Part shown: positions 16,360-26,046 of the stretch, in pieces
Numbering within the stretch: position 1 is the stretch's first letter
Layout: every line of letters starts with the position of its first letter
Assembly (NCBI GenBank): GCA_048499435.1
Contig: JASNZW010000001.1
Span: 310,001-374,000 of the forward strand
Source: DAOTWC01 sp048499435
GTDB lineage: Bacteria; Chloroflexota; Anaerolineae; Aggregatilineales; Phototrophicaceae
Reading direction: 5' to 3'
DNA length: 64,000 nucleotides
Made by a program: the position numbers and the translations under genes
Notes under the pieces: generated by a model
What the model saw: the letters and a program-made list of their open reading frames with translations, nothing else
What the model was told of the DNA's origin: nothing
Database searches by the model: none

Positions 16360-17726
16360 GGCGCGGCCAGCGCGCCTTCCACCGCGCGCAGCAGATCGCG
16401 CGCCTGGCCCGGCAGCACCGTGCGCGGGTCAAGCAGCACGCGCCCGCCGGCGATCCGCGCGATCACCGGCGGGTCGGCGGCGCGCAGGCGCGCGGCCAGG
16501 CCGTCGGCGTCAGCCGCCGCCAGCGCCAGCAGCCAGGTGGGCAGCGCCGCGCCCGGCAGGCTGCCGCCGCCCACTGTGGACTCGCCGGCGATCACCTGCC
16601 CGCCCACGCGCCGCGCCCAGCGCCGCGCCTCGCGGCGGATGTCGTCCGCCGGGCGCGCGATCATACGCCACACAGGGACCTGCGCCAGCGCCTCGCCCTT
16701 GCGGTAGTGGTCGAGCGTCGCCGCCAGCGCCGCCAGGCACAGCTTGTCGGCGCGAACAGCGCGCGCCAGCGGGTGGCGCTTGAGCGTCTCGATCAGGTCG
16801 GCGCGGCCCACCAGAATCCCGGCCTGCGGCCCGCCCAGCAGCTTGTCGCCGCTGAAGGCCACCAGATCAGCCCCGGCGCGCAGGCTTTCCTGCACCGTCG
16901 GCTCGTGCGCCAGCCCGAAGGCCGCCGTGTCGAGCAGCGCGCCGCTGCCCAGGTCATCCACCAGCAGCAGGTTATGCTGGCGCGCGATCGCCGCCAGTTC
17001 AGCCGGCGCGGCGGACTCGGTGAAGCCGAGCTGGCGGAAGTTGGAGGCGTGCGCGCGCATGATCAGCGCGGTGTTGGGCGTAATGGCGCGCTCGTAGTCA
17101 GCGGCGCGGGTGCGGTTGGTCGTGCCCACCTCCACCAGCAGCGCGCCGCTCTGCGCCATCACGTCCGGCACGCGGAAGCCGCCGCCGATCTCGATAAGCT
17201 GCCCGCGCGAGATAATCACCTCTTTGCCCGGCGCCAGCGCCGACAGCAGCAGCAGCAGCGCGGCGGCGTTGTTGTTCACCACCAGCCCGGCGTCAGCGCC
17301 GGTGACCGCCGCCAGCAGGCGGTCAGCGTGCAGCAGCCGGCTGCCGCGCCCCCCGGCCGCCAGGTCATATTCGAGCGTGCTGTACTGGGCGGCAGCGGCC
17401 TGCGCCGCCGCCTGCGCCGCCGCCGACAGCGGCGCGCGGCCCAGGTTGGTGTGAACAATCACGCCGGCGGCGTTGATAACCGGGCGCAGCGTGGGCTGGA
17501 AGGCCGCTGCCAGGCTGTGCTCAGCGTCGGCCAGCGCCGCCGCCGCGCCATATTCCGCCAGCGCGCCCGCGCCGATCCGCGCCCGCGCCGTGTCAAGCGC
17601 GGCGCGCAGCGCGTCCACCGCCGCCGTGTGCCCGTAAGCCGCCGCCAGCCGCGCGCCGCCGGCGCTCGCCATCAGCGTGTGAACTGCGGGCAGCGCCCGC
17701 CGCGCGTCAGTCCTCATAGCGCTCAT
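16356..17726 (-). CDS. selA: L-seryl-tRNA(Sec) selenium transferase SelA
   Basis: The 456-residue, full-length protein is SelA, the PLP enzyme that converts seryl-tRNA(Sec) to selenocysteinyl-tRNA(Sec) using selenophosphate. Family motifs visible are NAAGVIVHTNLGRAPL (about 85-100), the GGRGSR segment (125-130), VDDLGSG (256-262) and the PLP lysine K295 in FSGDKLLGGPQAG, matching the known SelA position. Its ATG at 17726 lies inside the end of the upstream membrane-protein gene (20-base overlap), so the two are translated as a pair. A divergent gene 500 bases away needs Sec decoding, which fits the context. selB, selC and selD are not in the window. Confidence 0.95.
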   Translation of the reverse strand: MSAMRTDARRALPAVHTLMASAGGARLAAAYGHTAAVDALRAALDTARARIGAGALAEYGAAAALADAEHSLAAAFQPTLRPVINAAGVIVHTNLGRAPLSAAAQAAAQAAAAQYSTLEYDLAAGGRGSRLLHADRLLAAVTGADAGLVVNNNAAALLLLLSALAPGKEVIISRGQLIEIGGGFRVPDVMAQSGALLVEVGTTNRTRAADYERAITPNTALIMRAHASNFRQLGFTESAAPAELAAIARQHNLLLVDDLGSGALLDTAAFGLAHEPTVQESLRAGADLVAFSGDKLLGGPQAGILVGRADLIETLKRHPLARAVRADKLCLAALAATLDHYRKGEALAQVPVWRMIARPADDIRREARRWARRVGGQVIAGESTVGGGSLPGAALPTWLLALAAADADGLAARLRAADPPVIARIAGGRVLLDPRTVLPGQARDLLRAVEGALAAP

Positions 17727-18147
17727 TAGGCAGTTCCCTGGCGCGCAGAAACACCTCGATCACCACAAAGGCCAGCGCCAGTAGAAAGGCGATCTGCGGC
17801 GAGAGCGCGCGCGGAATCTGAAGCCAGGCGCAGGCCACCGCGAACAGCCCCACCCACACGCCCTGGCGCACCAGCACGCCGCCGGGCGGCAGCTCGTAGC
17901 TGGCGGGCGTGAAACGCGCGTTGAGCAGGCGGATAAACGGCAGCACCGTCCCGGTAACGGCGATGTGCAGCAGCAGGAAGAACAGCCAGCGCTCGCCCAC
18001 GCGCGGCGTGGTGGTTGTCACCAGCGCGATCAGGCCGCCCCAGCCAGCAACGATCATCACCAGCGCGGCGATCATCACGCCCAGGTGATCGGGCGGCAGC
18101 CGGCTCGATGGCAGACGAGAGAGAGGGTCGCGTTGTGTTTTCATCAT
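17707..18147 (-). CDS. Four-helix membrane protein upstream of selA
   Basis: The 146-residue protein has a basic start and about four transmembrane segments (about 24-43, 53-73, 97-113 and 117-134). No family is recognised. It is the first gene of a two-gene unit with selA, whose start codon lies within its last codons. The ATG at 18147 is chosen because a TATAAT box ends just seven bases before it, so transcription would begin at the start codon and the mRNA would be leaderless. Longer in-frame forms would run through the promoter. A link to selenium, for example uptake, is only a guess from position. Confidence 0.7.
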   Translation of the reverse strand: MMKTQRDPLSRLPSSRLPPDHLGVMIAALVMIVAGWGGLIALVTTTTPRVGERWLFFLLLHIAVTGTVLPFIRLLNARFTPASYELPPGGVLVRQGVWVGLFAVACAWLQIPRALSPQIAFLLALAFVVIEVFLRARELPNERYED

Positions 18148-18154
18148 AGCGGCG

Positions 18155-18160
18155 ATTATA
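18155..18160 (-). promoter_or_regulatory. -10 box (TATAAT) giving a leaderless selA-operon transcript
   Basis: Minus-strand TATAAT at 18160-18155 is followed by seven bases and then the ATG at 18147, which is the normal distance from a -10 box to the first transcribed base. No Shine-Dalgarno can fit. The -35 region is poor. Confidence 0.55.
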
Positions 18161-18188
18161 CAGCCCGGCCGCCGCGTCGTGCCAGCGT

Positions 18189-18217
18189 TAGGCAGATCCG
18201 CGCCGGCGCGGTACAAT
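18189..18217 (+). promoter_or_regulatory. Promoter of the selenoprotein gene: TAGGCA - 17 nt - TACAAT
   Basis: TACAAT (18212-18217) is preceded at 17 bases by TAGGCA (18189-18194). It lies about 37 bases ahead of the ATG at 18254 and diverges from the selA-operon promoter, so both selenium genes share one short regulatory gap. Confidence 0.45.
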
Positions 18218-18253
18218 CTGCGTTAGCGCATAGTGACGTCTTGTGAGGTGTGC

Positions 18254-18832
18254 ATGACACACATCAGAATTATCCCGCCCGACCAGGCAGCGGGCGACGC
18301 TGCCGCCTTCTACGCGGAGGCCGGCAGCGCGCCGATCCTCCAGTGTTTCAGCCCGCATCCGGCATTTGGCCGGCTCATCAACGACGCCGCTAACCTTATC
18401 CACTTCAGCGCGGGCCAGCTCTCGCGCCGCGACCACGAGGCTATCGCCACTTACGTTTCCGGCCTCAACCGCTGCCCCTTCTGACTGGACAGCCACGGGG
18501 CCTTCCTGCGGTTGCAGGACGAGGATGAAACGGTGGCCCGCGCGCTGGCGCAGGGCGACCTGGACGCGGCTGCAGCCGCCGGGCTGGCCGCGGACCGCGC
18601 CGCGCTGCTGGCGTTTGTGCGCAAACTCACGCTGGAGCCGTACCGCATAAGCGCGGCAGACACCGAGGCGCTGCGCCAGTGCAGCTACACCGACGATCAA
18701 CTGGCCGAGGCCGTGTACATTACGGCGCTGTTCGCCTTCTTTAACCGCGTGGCGGACGGCTTCGGCATCGGGTCAGGCGGGCTGCTCGGCCAGCCGCTGG
18801 ACGAATTAGTGCGCCGCTATCCCCGCCGCTGA
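18254..18832 (+). CDS. AhpD-like selenoprotein (CxxU) with in-frame UGA decoded as selenocysteine
   Basis: Read through the TGA at 18482-18484, this is one 192-residue AhpD/carboxymuconolactone-decarboxylase-family peroxidase-related protein. The active site reads R-C74-P-F-U77-L-D-S-H81, with E62 twelve residues before C74. That is the E...CxxC...H proton-relay layout of AhpD, with Sec in place of the second (peroxidatic) Cys. Codons on both sides of the TGA stay in one frame, and the downstream half (residues 78-192) is a normal continuation of the fold. A SECIS-like hairpin starts 19 bases after the TGA and selA is about 500 bases away. The ATG at 18254 follows GAGGTG. Expected role: reduction of peroxides with a selenol. 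It is not a pseudogene: no other lesion exists. Confidence 0.9.
18501..18524 (+). promoter_or_regulatory. Bacterial SECIS-like hairpin after the UGA
   Basis: TCCTGC (18504-18509) pairs perfectly with GCAGGA (18514-18519) around the loop GGTT; CCT (18501-18503) can pair with AGG (18522-18524) across a two-base bulge. The loop starts 25 bases after the UGA and opens with G, both within the rules published for bacterial SECIS elements (G in the first two loop positions, about 16-37 bases from the UGA). It would recruit SelB. Confidence 0.78.
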
Positions 18833-18848
18833 GGCGGCACGCAAACCG

Positions 18849-18867
18849 CGGGCAGTAAATTTGCCCG
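18849..18867 (+). terminator. Hairpin after the selenoprotein gene
   Basis: CGGGCA (18849-18854) pairs with TGCCCG (18862-18867) around GTAAATT, and ACCGC/GCGGT just outside can extend it. No strong T-run follows, so it is a possible terminator only. It overlaps the probable promoter region of the DUF951 gene. Confidence 0.35.
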
Positions 18868-18901
18868 GCGTGCGGTACTATTAGCTGCGGAGGAAGCAGT
18901 A

Positions 18902-19093
18902 GTGCCAGAGATCCGCGTGGGCGACCGTGTTCAGATGCGCAAGCTGCACCCCTGTGGCAGCGACACATGGGTCATCTACCGTGTGGGGGCCGACATCGGG
19001 CTGCGCTGCGCTGGCTGCGGGCGGCATGTTCTGCTGGCGCGCAGCGCCTTCACCCGCCGCCTCCGGCACGTTCTTCCACCACAGTACAACTGA
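18902..19093 (+). CDS. DUF951 family small protein
   Basis: The 63-residue protein matches DUF951 (YyzM-like): G-D-x-V near the start, the MRKLHPCGSDTW segment, RVGADIGLRCAGCGR and the closing L.RS.F..R pattern. The Cys in HPCG and the pair CAGC suggest a small zinc-binding beta fold; the family function is not known. The GTG at 18902 is supported by a strong GGAGGAAG at 18889-18896. The gene ends 20 bases ahead of the GT28 glycosyltransferase, and the two are probably in one transcript. Confidence 0.9.
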   Translation: MPEIRVGDRVQMRKLHPCGSDTWVIYRVGADIGLRCAGCGRHVLLARSAFTRRLRHVLPPQYN

Positions 19094-19113
19094 CAGGAAT
19101 AGAGGGTTTGGGC

Positions 19114-20322
19114 ATGACCAGGCGTATTCTGATATTAATGTCCGACACCGGCGGCGGGCATCGCGCGGCAGCCGAGGCGATCCGCGACGCGCTTCACCTG
19201 CGCTATGGCGAGCAGGCCGCCTCCGTTCAGTTGATAGATGTGTTTCGTGACTACTCGCCCGCGCCGCTGAAATACGCGCCAGAGTTCTACCCCTGGTGGG
19301 TGAACCGCAGCAAGTCGTCATGGGGCGTGGGGTACAACATGTCGAACACGCGCCGCCGCGCGCGGCTGGTGTCGCAAACCATGTACGTCACCATCGAAAG
19401 CGGCCTCAAACGGATGCTGCGCGAAAACCCGGCGGATGTCGTGGTCTGCGTCCACTCGCTGCTGACGCGCCCGGCCATGCAGGCGCTCACCTGGTTTACG
19501 CAGCGCCCGCCGTTCGTCGTCGTCGTCACCGACCTGGTCTCGACCCATCACCTGTGGTACGACAAACGCTGTGAGCGCTGCCTGGTCCCGACACAGCCAG
19601 CCTACGCGCGCGGGCTGGCGGCGGGGCTGGCCCCGGAGCAGCTTCGCAACACCGGCCTGCCGGTTCACCCACGCTTTGCCCAGGGCCTGAAGGACAAGGC
19701 CGCGGCGCGGCGCGAATTAGGCTGGGACCCTGACCTGCCCGCCATCCTGATCGTCGGCGGCGGCGAGGGTATGGGGCCGGTCTACCGCACCGCCCGCGCC
19801 ATTGACGAGCGCGCGCTGCGCTGCCAGCTTATCGTGCTGGCCGGCAACAACAAACCATTGAAAGAGAAGCTGGAAGGCAAACCCTGGAACCAGCCCACCC
19901 ACATCTACGGTTTCCGCAAGGACATGCCGCTGCTGCTGGGCGCGACCGACATCCTGGTGACTAAAGCCGGCCCGGCGACGATCAGCGAGGCGTGTATCGC
20001 CGGCGTGCCCATGATCCTCTACGACGCTATCCCAGGGCAGGAAACAGGCAACATTGACTACGTGGTGGACAACAACGTGGGCGTATTCGCCCCCACGCCG
20101 CTGGAAGTCGGCGCGACGCTGGCCTCATGGCTGCACCGCGGGCCTGACTATCTGCGCCGCATGTCCGACAACGCCCGCGCCCTGGGCCGCCCCAACGCCG
20201 TGTTCGAGATCGCCGATGAGGTGTGGGCCTGCGCCCACCGCCAGCCGATTCACTCCGCCCGGCGCACCCTGTGGAGCGAGCTGACCGAAACCGCCCGCGA
20301 GCTGACAGACGGCCTGCTGTAG
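19114..20322 (+). CDS. GT28-type glycolipid synthase (MGDG-synthase/diglucosyl-diacylglycerol-synthase-like)
   Basis: The 402-residue protein has the N-terminal MGDG-synthase domain (ILMSDTGGGHRAAAEAI at the start, which carries the acceptor-side GGGH loop) and a C-terminal GT28 nucleotide-sugar domain. In the latter are ILIVGGGEGMGP, YGFRKDMPLLLGATDILVTKAGPATISEA and the closing IPGQETGN. Such enzymes transfer galactose or glucose from UDP-sugar to diacylglycerol at the cytoplasmic face of the membrane. The donor and the acceptor cannot be fixed from sequence. The ATG at 19114 follows GAGGG at suitable spacing; a much longer in-frame form would overlap the DUF951 gene. Confidence 0.88.
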   Translation: MTRRILILMSDTGGGHRAAAEAIRDALHLRYGEQAASVQLIDVFRDYSPAPLKYAPEFYPWWVNRSKSSWGVGYNMSNTRRRARLVSQTMYVTIESGLKRMLRENPADVVVCVHSLLTRPAMQALTWFTQRPPFVVVVTDLVSTHHLWYDKRCERCLVPTQPAYARGLAAGLAPEQLRNTGLPVHPRFAQGLKDKAAARRELGWDPDLPAILIVGGGEGMGPVYRTARAIDERALRCQLIVLAGNNKPLKEKLEGKPWNQPTHIYGFRKDMPLLLGATDILVTKAGPATISEACIAGVPMILYDAIPGQETGNIDYVVDNNVGVFAPTPLEVGATLASWLHRGPDYLRRMSDNARALGRPNAVFEIADEVWACAHRQPIHSARRTLWSELTETARELTDGLL

Positions 20323-20328
20323 CGCCGC

Positions 20329-21045
20329 TCAGTCCTCCGGCACGCTGAACACGGCGGTGTCGAGGATCGCCTGCAGCTCAGGCCAGGCCGCGTCCATCGC
20401 CTCGATCGGTTCAGTGTACATATAAAATACGAAATTGAGGCCGCCCACCTGAAGCCCGGCGAACCAGCCGCGCGTGTCTGGCGATTCCGGGCAGTCCACA
20501 ATCGCGAACTGGGTGCCGGTGGCCGCCAGCCCGCCGATGCTGTACGGCCGCTGCAGGTCGGTGCCGGGGTTGCAGCCCTGGTCCACCAGCGCCAGCCGGA
20601 ACAGCCGCAGGCCGTCTGACCACAGGTTAGGCGCGAGCGCGGGCGTCCCCGGCAGCGTCGGCGGCCCACCCACCAGGAAGTTAGGGAAGCCCCACAGCAG
20701 CACGATCGTGCCGGTGCCGCCGGTGACTGGCCCGCGATACAGCGCCAGCGGGATCGGGCGCAGCGTGTTGTCCACATCCACCAGCGCCAGCGTGTCGTAA
20801 GCGTAGCCCCAGCCAGCGGGGAAATCCATTGTGACCGGCGGCGTGACGCCTTCGCCGGCCAGCGGCGGAACCTGAAGCGCGATTGGCGTCGGCTCAGCCG
20901 GCGTGGGGGTGGGCGTGGGCGCGGCCAGCGTCGGCGTGTCGGATGGCAGCAGCGTCGGCGTTAGGGTGGGCGTGGGCGCGGCCTGGGCGCAGGCGGCCAG
21001 CAGCGCGGCGGCGCTTACAACAAGCAGGCGGACGCGGCGTTTCAT
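20329..21045 (-). CDS. Secreted lipoprotein with Thr/Pro linker, unknown function
   Basis: The 238-residue product has a lipoprotein signal (MKRRVRLL..., lipobox LLAAC at 15-19) and a TPTPTP-rich linker (about 23-55), then a compact domain of about 180 residues with two Cys pairs and several aromatic residues. No family is recognised. Linkers like this commonly tether a folded domain to the cell surface in Chloroflexota. The ATG at 21045 follows AGGATAG. Its end is six bases past the stop of the convergent GT28 gene. Confidence 0.75.
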   Translation of the reverse strand: MKRRVRLLVVSAAALLAACAQAAPTPTLTPTLLPSDTPTLAAPTPTPTPAEPTPIALQVPPLAGEGVTPPVTMDFPAGWGYAYDTLALVDVDNTLRPIPLALYRGPVTGGTGTIVLLWGFPNFLVGGPPTLPGTPALAPNLWSDGLRLFRLALVDQGCNPGTDLQRPYSIGGLAATGTQFAIVDCPESPDTRGWFAGLQVGGLNFVFYMYTEPIEAMDAAWPELQAILDTAVFSVPED

Positions 21046-21148
21046 CGGGCGCTGCTATCCTGTTCAACGGCGGCAAAAAAACGCGCCTTGGCGCACAGCG
21101 CCGGCCAGCCGCGCAAAGCTGTCATTGGCGTATCTCCCTGGTTCCTTC

Positions 21149-21174
21149 GCCCCTGCCGTTAGCGCGGCAGGGGC
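21149..21174 (-). terminator. Perfect 10-bp hairpin after malic enzyme
   Basis: GCCCCTGCCG and CGGCAGGGGC form a perfect 10-bp stem with a six-base loop, 22 bases beyond the stop of maeB. No T-run follows on the minus strand, so it may be a Rho-independent terminator of the U-poor kind or a transcript-end stabiliser. Confidence 0.5.
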
Positions 21175-21195
21175 GTTCACACTACACTGGCGTCA

Positions 21196-23457
<2,262 letters not shown>

Positions 23458-23499
23458 CAACAAACTCCTTTTTTGTCCAGCCTGTGATGCGCTACCCTA

Positions 23500-23505
23500 A
23501 TTGTA
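23500..23505 (-). promoter_or_regulatory. -10 box (TACAAT) for maeB
   Basis: Minus-strand TACAAT at 23505-23500, about 43 bases ahead of the maeB start. No good -35 is seen. Confidence 0.4.
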
Positions 23506-23536
23506 CCCCTGTTTCGGGGGCGCGGCCCGGCCCGGC

Positions 23537-24028
23537 TCAGCCCGCGCGGTTGAAAATTCCGGTAGGGTGACAGCCGATATTGGCGCGGGCGGCCTGCTGT
23601 TCCAGCGCCTGAAAGGTCTCGAAATGCGCCCGGTTTGGCTCGAACAGCACCGCCCTGGCCCAGCCCTGCGCCACCAGTTCGCGGTTGACAAACGTGCTGC
23701 CCACGTAGACATAGCGCAGCAGCCGGTCGAAGCGGTCCGTGTCGCTGACATCGCGGACCAGCCGCACACGCTGGCCGTCCACCAGCGCGGCGTTAGCGGC
23801 GGTGGCCTCGGCGAAACACGGCTCGTCGCGCTCTGGCGTGTCAACGCCGATATAGCGCACGCGCGCGATCTGGCCGTTGGCCAGCCGCACATCAATCGTG
23901 TCGCCGTCAATAATCCGCGTGACGGTGGCCTCGTCGCCGGCCGGCGGCGCGGTGTCCAGGCTCGGCATCAGCGAGCAGGCCGGCAGCGCAAAAATCAGCA
24001 GCAGCGCGAGCAGCATAAGTCGGCGCAT
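23537..24028 (-). CDS. Thermonuclease-like (SNase) lipoprotein
   Basis: The 163-residue protein has a lipoprotein signal (MRRLMLLALL..., lipobox LPAC near 15-18) and a staphylococcal-nuclease fold. Family features are the metal-site DGDTIDV, VRYIGVDTPE with the first catalytic Arg and the Glu, and DRFDRLLRYVYVG containing the second Arg. It should cleave nucleic acid at the outer face of the membrane, calcium-dependent in the family. The C-terminal alpha part is short but ends normally in a CHPTGIF segment. It is divergent from the SH3/M15-like gene at 24104. Confidence 0.88.
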   Translation of the reverse strand: MRRLMLLALLLIFALPACSLMPSLDTAPPAGDEATVTRIIDGDTIDVRLANGQIARVRYIGVDTPERDEPCFAEATAANAALVDGQRVRLVRDVSDTDRFDRLLRYVYVGSTFVNRELVAQGWARAVLFEPNRAHFETFQALEQQAARANIGCHPTGIFNRAG

Positions 24029-24103
24029 TGTCTTTCCCCTATAGAATGAATGTGCAGTCTGCTATTCTAACACCTGCGCCGAAAACAGGCCGGAGGCCGC
24101 CGT

Positions 24104-25024
24104 ATGCGTCTGCTGTTCGCCACCCTGCTGCTGCTGACTATCCCGCTGCCCGCCGCCACCCAGGGCGCGGCCTGCCCGCCCGCGCCGCCGCGCCTGGTCG
24201 CCGGCGAGGAAGGGCGCGTGCTGGGCGGCGTGACGGTCAACGTCCGCAGCGAGCCGCGCCGGGGCGACAACCACGTTGGGCAGATGCCGCCCTACGGCGC
24301 GTTTACGGTGCTTGACGGGCCAGTGTGCGCTGAGGGCTACCGCTGGTGGCGCGTCGCCTATCACCACGCCGCCGACGGCGTCAGCGGTTGGGCCGCTGAT
24401 GGCAGCCCGGCGGGCGAAAGCTGGCTGGAGCCGCGCGGGCCGCGCGTCGAAATTGACGGCCGCTTCTACATCGTCGGCGCGGACGGCGCGCCCGAAGCTG
24501 AAGGCTGCCTGCCGCCGCCAGACGATTACAGCCGCGTCCAGGACGGCTGGGCGGTCCTCAACCAGCGCACCCGCTTCATGCTCGACCACGCGCAGCGCCT
24601 CTACGCCGCCCAGACAGGGCGGCGCTACGCCCGGTTTAGCATCGCCCAGGGCAGCTATAACCCCGGCGCGGTCAGCGCCAGCTTCGGCACGCACGACGGC
24701 GGCGGCGCGGTAGACATCTCCGTGCGCGACCCGCAGACCTGGGCGGTGCTGACAGACGAATTGGACAACATGATCTACGCGCTGCGCGCCGCCGGTTTCG
24801 CGGCCTGGGTGCGCGCCGAGGGCAGCCTGTACCCGCAGTCGCCCATTCACATCCACGCCATCGCCGTTGGCGACCGCGACCTGTCGCCGGCGGCGTGGGA
24901 GCAGGTGTACGGCCCCGGCGGCTATCTGGCCGGCTACGACGGCCTGCCCACCGACTACGGCGGCCCCCACGCTGACCCGCACGGCGGCCCGGTAATCTGC
25001 CGCTGGATGGCCAGCAGCGGCTAA
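24104..25024 (+). CDS. Secreted SH3b-M15-like (peptidoglycan-associated) protein
   Basis: The 306-residue product has a Sec signal peptide (cleavage near AATQGA, about residue 20) and an SH3b-like domain (about 35-105, with VTVNVRSEP and the WWRV motif). A second domain with SFGTHDGGGAVDISV and a later SPIHIHAIAVGD follows. The H-x-x-G-G-A-x-D and final H patterns resemble the zinc site of M15 peptidases (VanY/D-Ala-D-Ala carboxypeptidase or hedgehog-type fold). Function in peptidoglycan turnover is likely but the assignment is by motif only. The ATG at 24104 is the first in frame. Confidence 0.75.
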   Translation: MRLLFATLLLLTIPLPAATQGAACPPAPPRLVAGEEGRVLGGVTVNVRSEPRRGDNHVGQMPPYGAFTVLDGPVCAEGYRWWRVAYHHAADGVSGWAADGSPAGESWLEPRGPRVEIDGRFYIVGADGAPEAEGCLPPPDDYSRVQDGWAVLNQRTRFMLDHAQRLYAAQTGRRYARFSIAQGSYNPGAVSASFGTHDGGGAVDISVRDPQTWAVLTDELDNMIYALRAAGFAAWVRAEGSLYPQSPIHIHAIAVGDRDLSPAAWEQVYGPGGYLAGYDGLPTDYGGPHADPHGGPVICRWMASSG

Positions 25025-25054
25025 CCGCTGCTCGCTACCCCGGCTGTTTACAGG

Positions 25055-25069
25055 TCAGCCGCCGGCTGA
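25055..25069 (+). terminator. Short hairpin after the SH3/M15-like gene
   Basis: TCAGCC pairs with GGCTGA around GCC and is followed by TCTTAAC. The stem is short and the T-run weak, so this is only a possible terminator. Confidence 0.3.
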
Positions 25070-25152
25070 TCTTAACGCATTACGGTGTATAACAGCGCGG
25101 TTTTTCATGCTATAGTGATGAGGATAACGACTGCCAGACAAAGACACATCCA

Positions 25153-26040
25153 TTGGACACCGTTGAGACCATCTACCACGAATACATCCGGCTGCGCAGC
25201 GGCGGCAGCGCCGTCAGGGCGGCGCTCAACCTGCTGCGCGAGCCGATAGATGCGCTGGATGAAAAGAGCAAACAGGCGATCGCCCGCCAGCTGCACAGCT
25301 ACGAGGCGGAACGCGCCCAGGCGGCCCTCAAAACGCCCGCGCCCGAACCCGCGCCTATCCCTGTACCTGTACCCGCGCTCGCGCCCGAACCCGCGCCCGC
25401 GCCGCCCGCCCCCGCCGCAAAGCCGGCCCCGCGCCCTTCCGGGCTGCGCCGCCTCGCGCTGGAGCAGCAGTCCGCTGTGGCGACAGCCCCGCTGTCGGCG
25501 GCGGCCCCGCAAACAACAGCCGCCAGCCTGGACTGGATCACCTGCCCGCACTGCGGCAAAAGCAGCCAGCGCCACGAGGTGCTGTGCTACGCCTGCGGGC
25601 GGCTACTGACGCCGACGAACACCGAGTGCGAGACGCAGGCGCTGACCGAGACCAATGACCTGTCTCACAGCAACGACTTTTTCGGCGAGGAAACTGTGCT
25701 GATTCTGCGCGCGCGCGCCACAGGCCGGACCTACGAGACGCGGCCGCAGCGCAGCGACCACGAAATCGTTATCGGGCGCAGCACGTCTGGCAGCGCCGTT
25801 ATCCCCGATATTGACCTGGCCGACCAGGACAGCAGCAAACTGGGCGTGTCGCGCCTGCATCTCTCGCTGCGCTACGACGCGCAGTACCACACCGTCAGCG
25901 TCTTTGACATGGGCAGCCTCAACGGCACCTATATCAACGGCCAGCGCCTCCACACCCATGAAGTGCGCGTGCTGCGCGACGCCGATGAGCTGCGTCTGGG
26001 GCGGCTGGTGCTGGGGGTCGCTTTCCGCCACCCGGCGTAA
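25153..26040 (+). CDS. Zinc-ribbon and FHA-domain protein
   Basis: The 295-residue protein has a helical N-terminal region (about 1-55), an Ala/Pro-rich linker (about 57-95), a zinc ribbon with CPHCG and CYACG knuckles (about 135-155) and a C-terminal FHA domain (about 180-295). The FHA core motifs are IVIGRS, GVSRLHLSL and DMGSLNGTYING, complete for phosphothreonine binding. This points to a phospho-dependent adaptor in Ser/Thr kinase signalling, but no kinase is in the window. The start is a TTG at 25153 with no clear ribosome site, so the N-terminus is uncertain. A TATAGT -10 candidate lies at 25111-25116. Confidence 0.85.
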   Translation: MDTVETIYHEYIRLRSGGSAVRAALNLLREPIDALDEKSKQAIARQLHSYEAERAQAALKTPAPEPAPIPVPVPALAPEPAPAPPAPAAKPAPRPSGLRRLALEQQSAVATAPLSAAAPQTTAASLDWITCPHCGKSSQRHEVLCYACGRLLTPTNTECETQALTETNDLSHSNDFFGEETVLILRARATGRTYETRPQRSDHEIVIGRSTSGSAVIPDIDLADQDSSKLGVSRLHLSLRYDAQYHTVSVFDMGSLNGTYINGQRLHTHEVRVLRDADELRLGRLVLGVAFRHPA

Positions 26041-26046
26041 AAGCCC

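Noticed and set aside
18482..18484. TGA read as the true stop of a truncated AhpD-like gene (pseudogene)
   Set aside because: It falls exactly at the catalytic Cys position, the downstream frame is undamaged, a SECIS-like stem follows and selA is adjacent, so Sec decoding explains it better.
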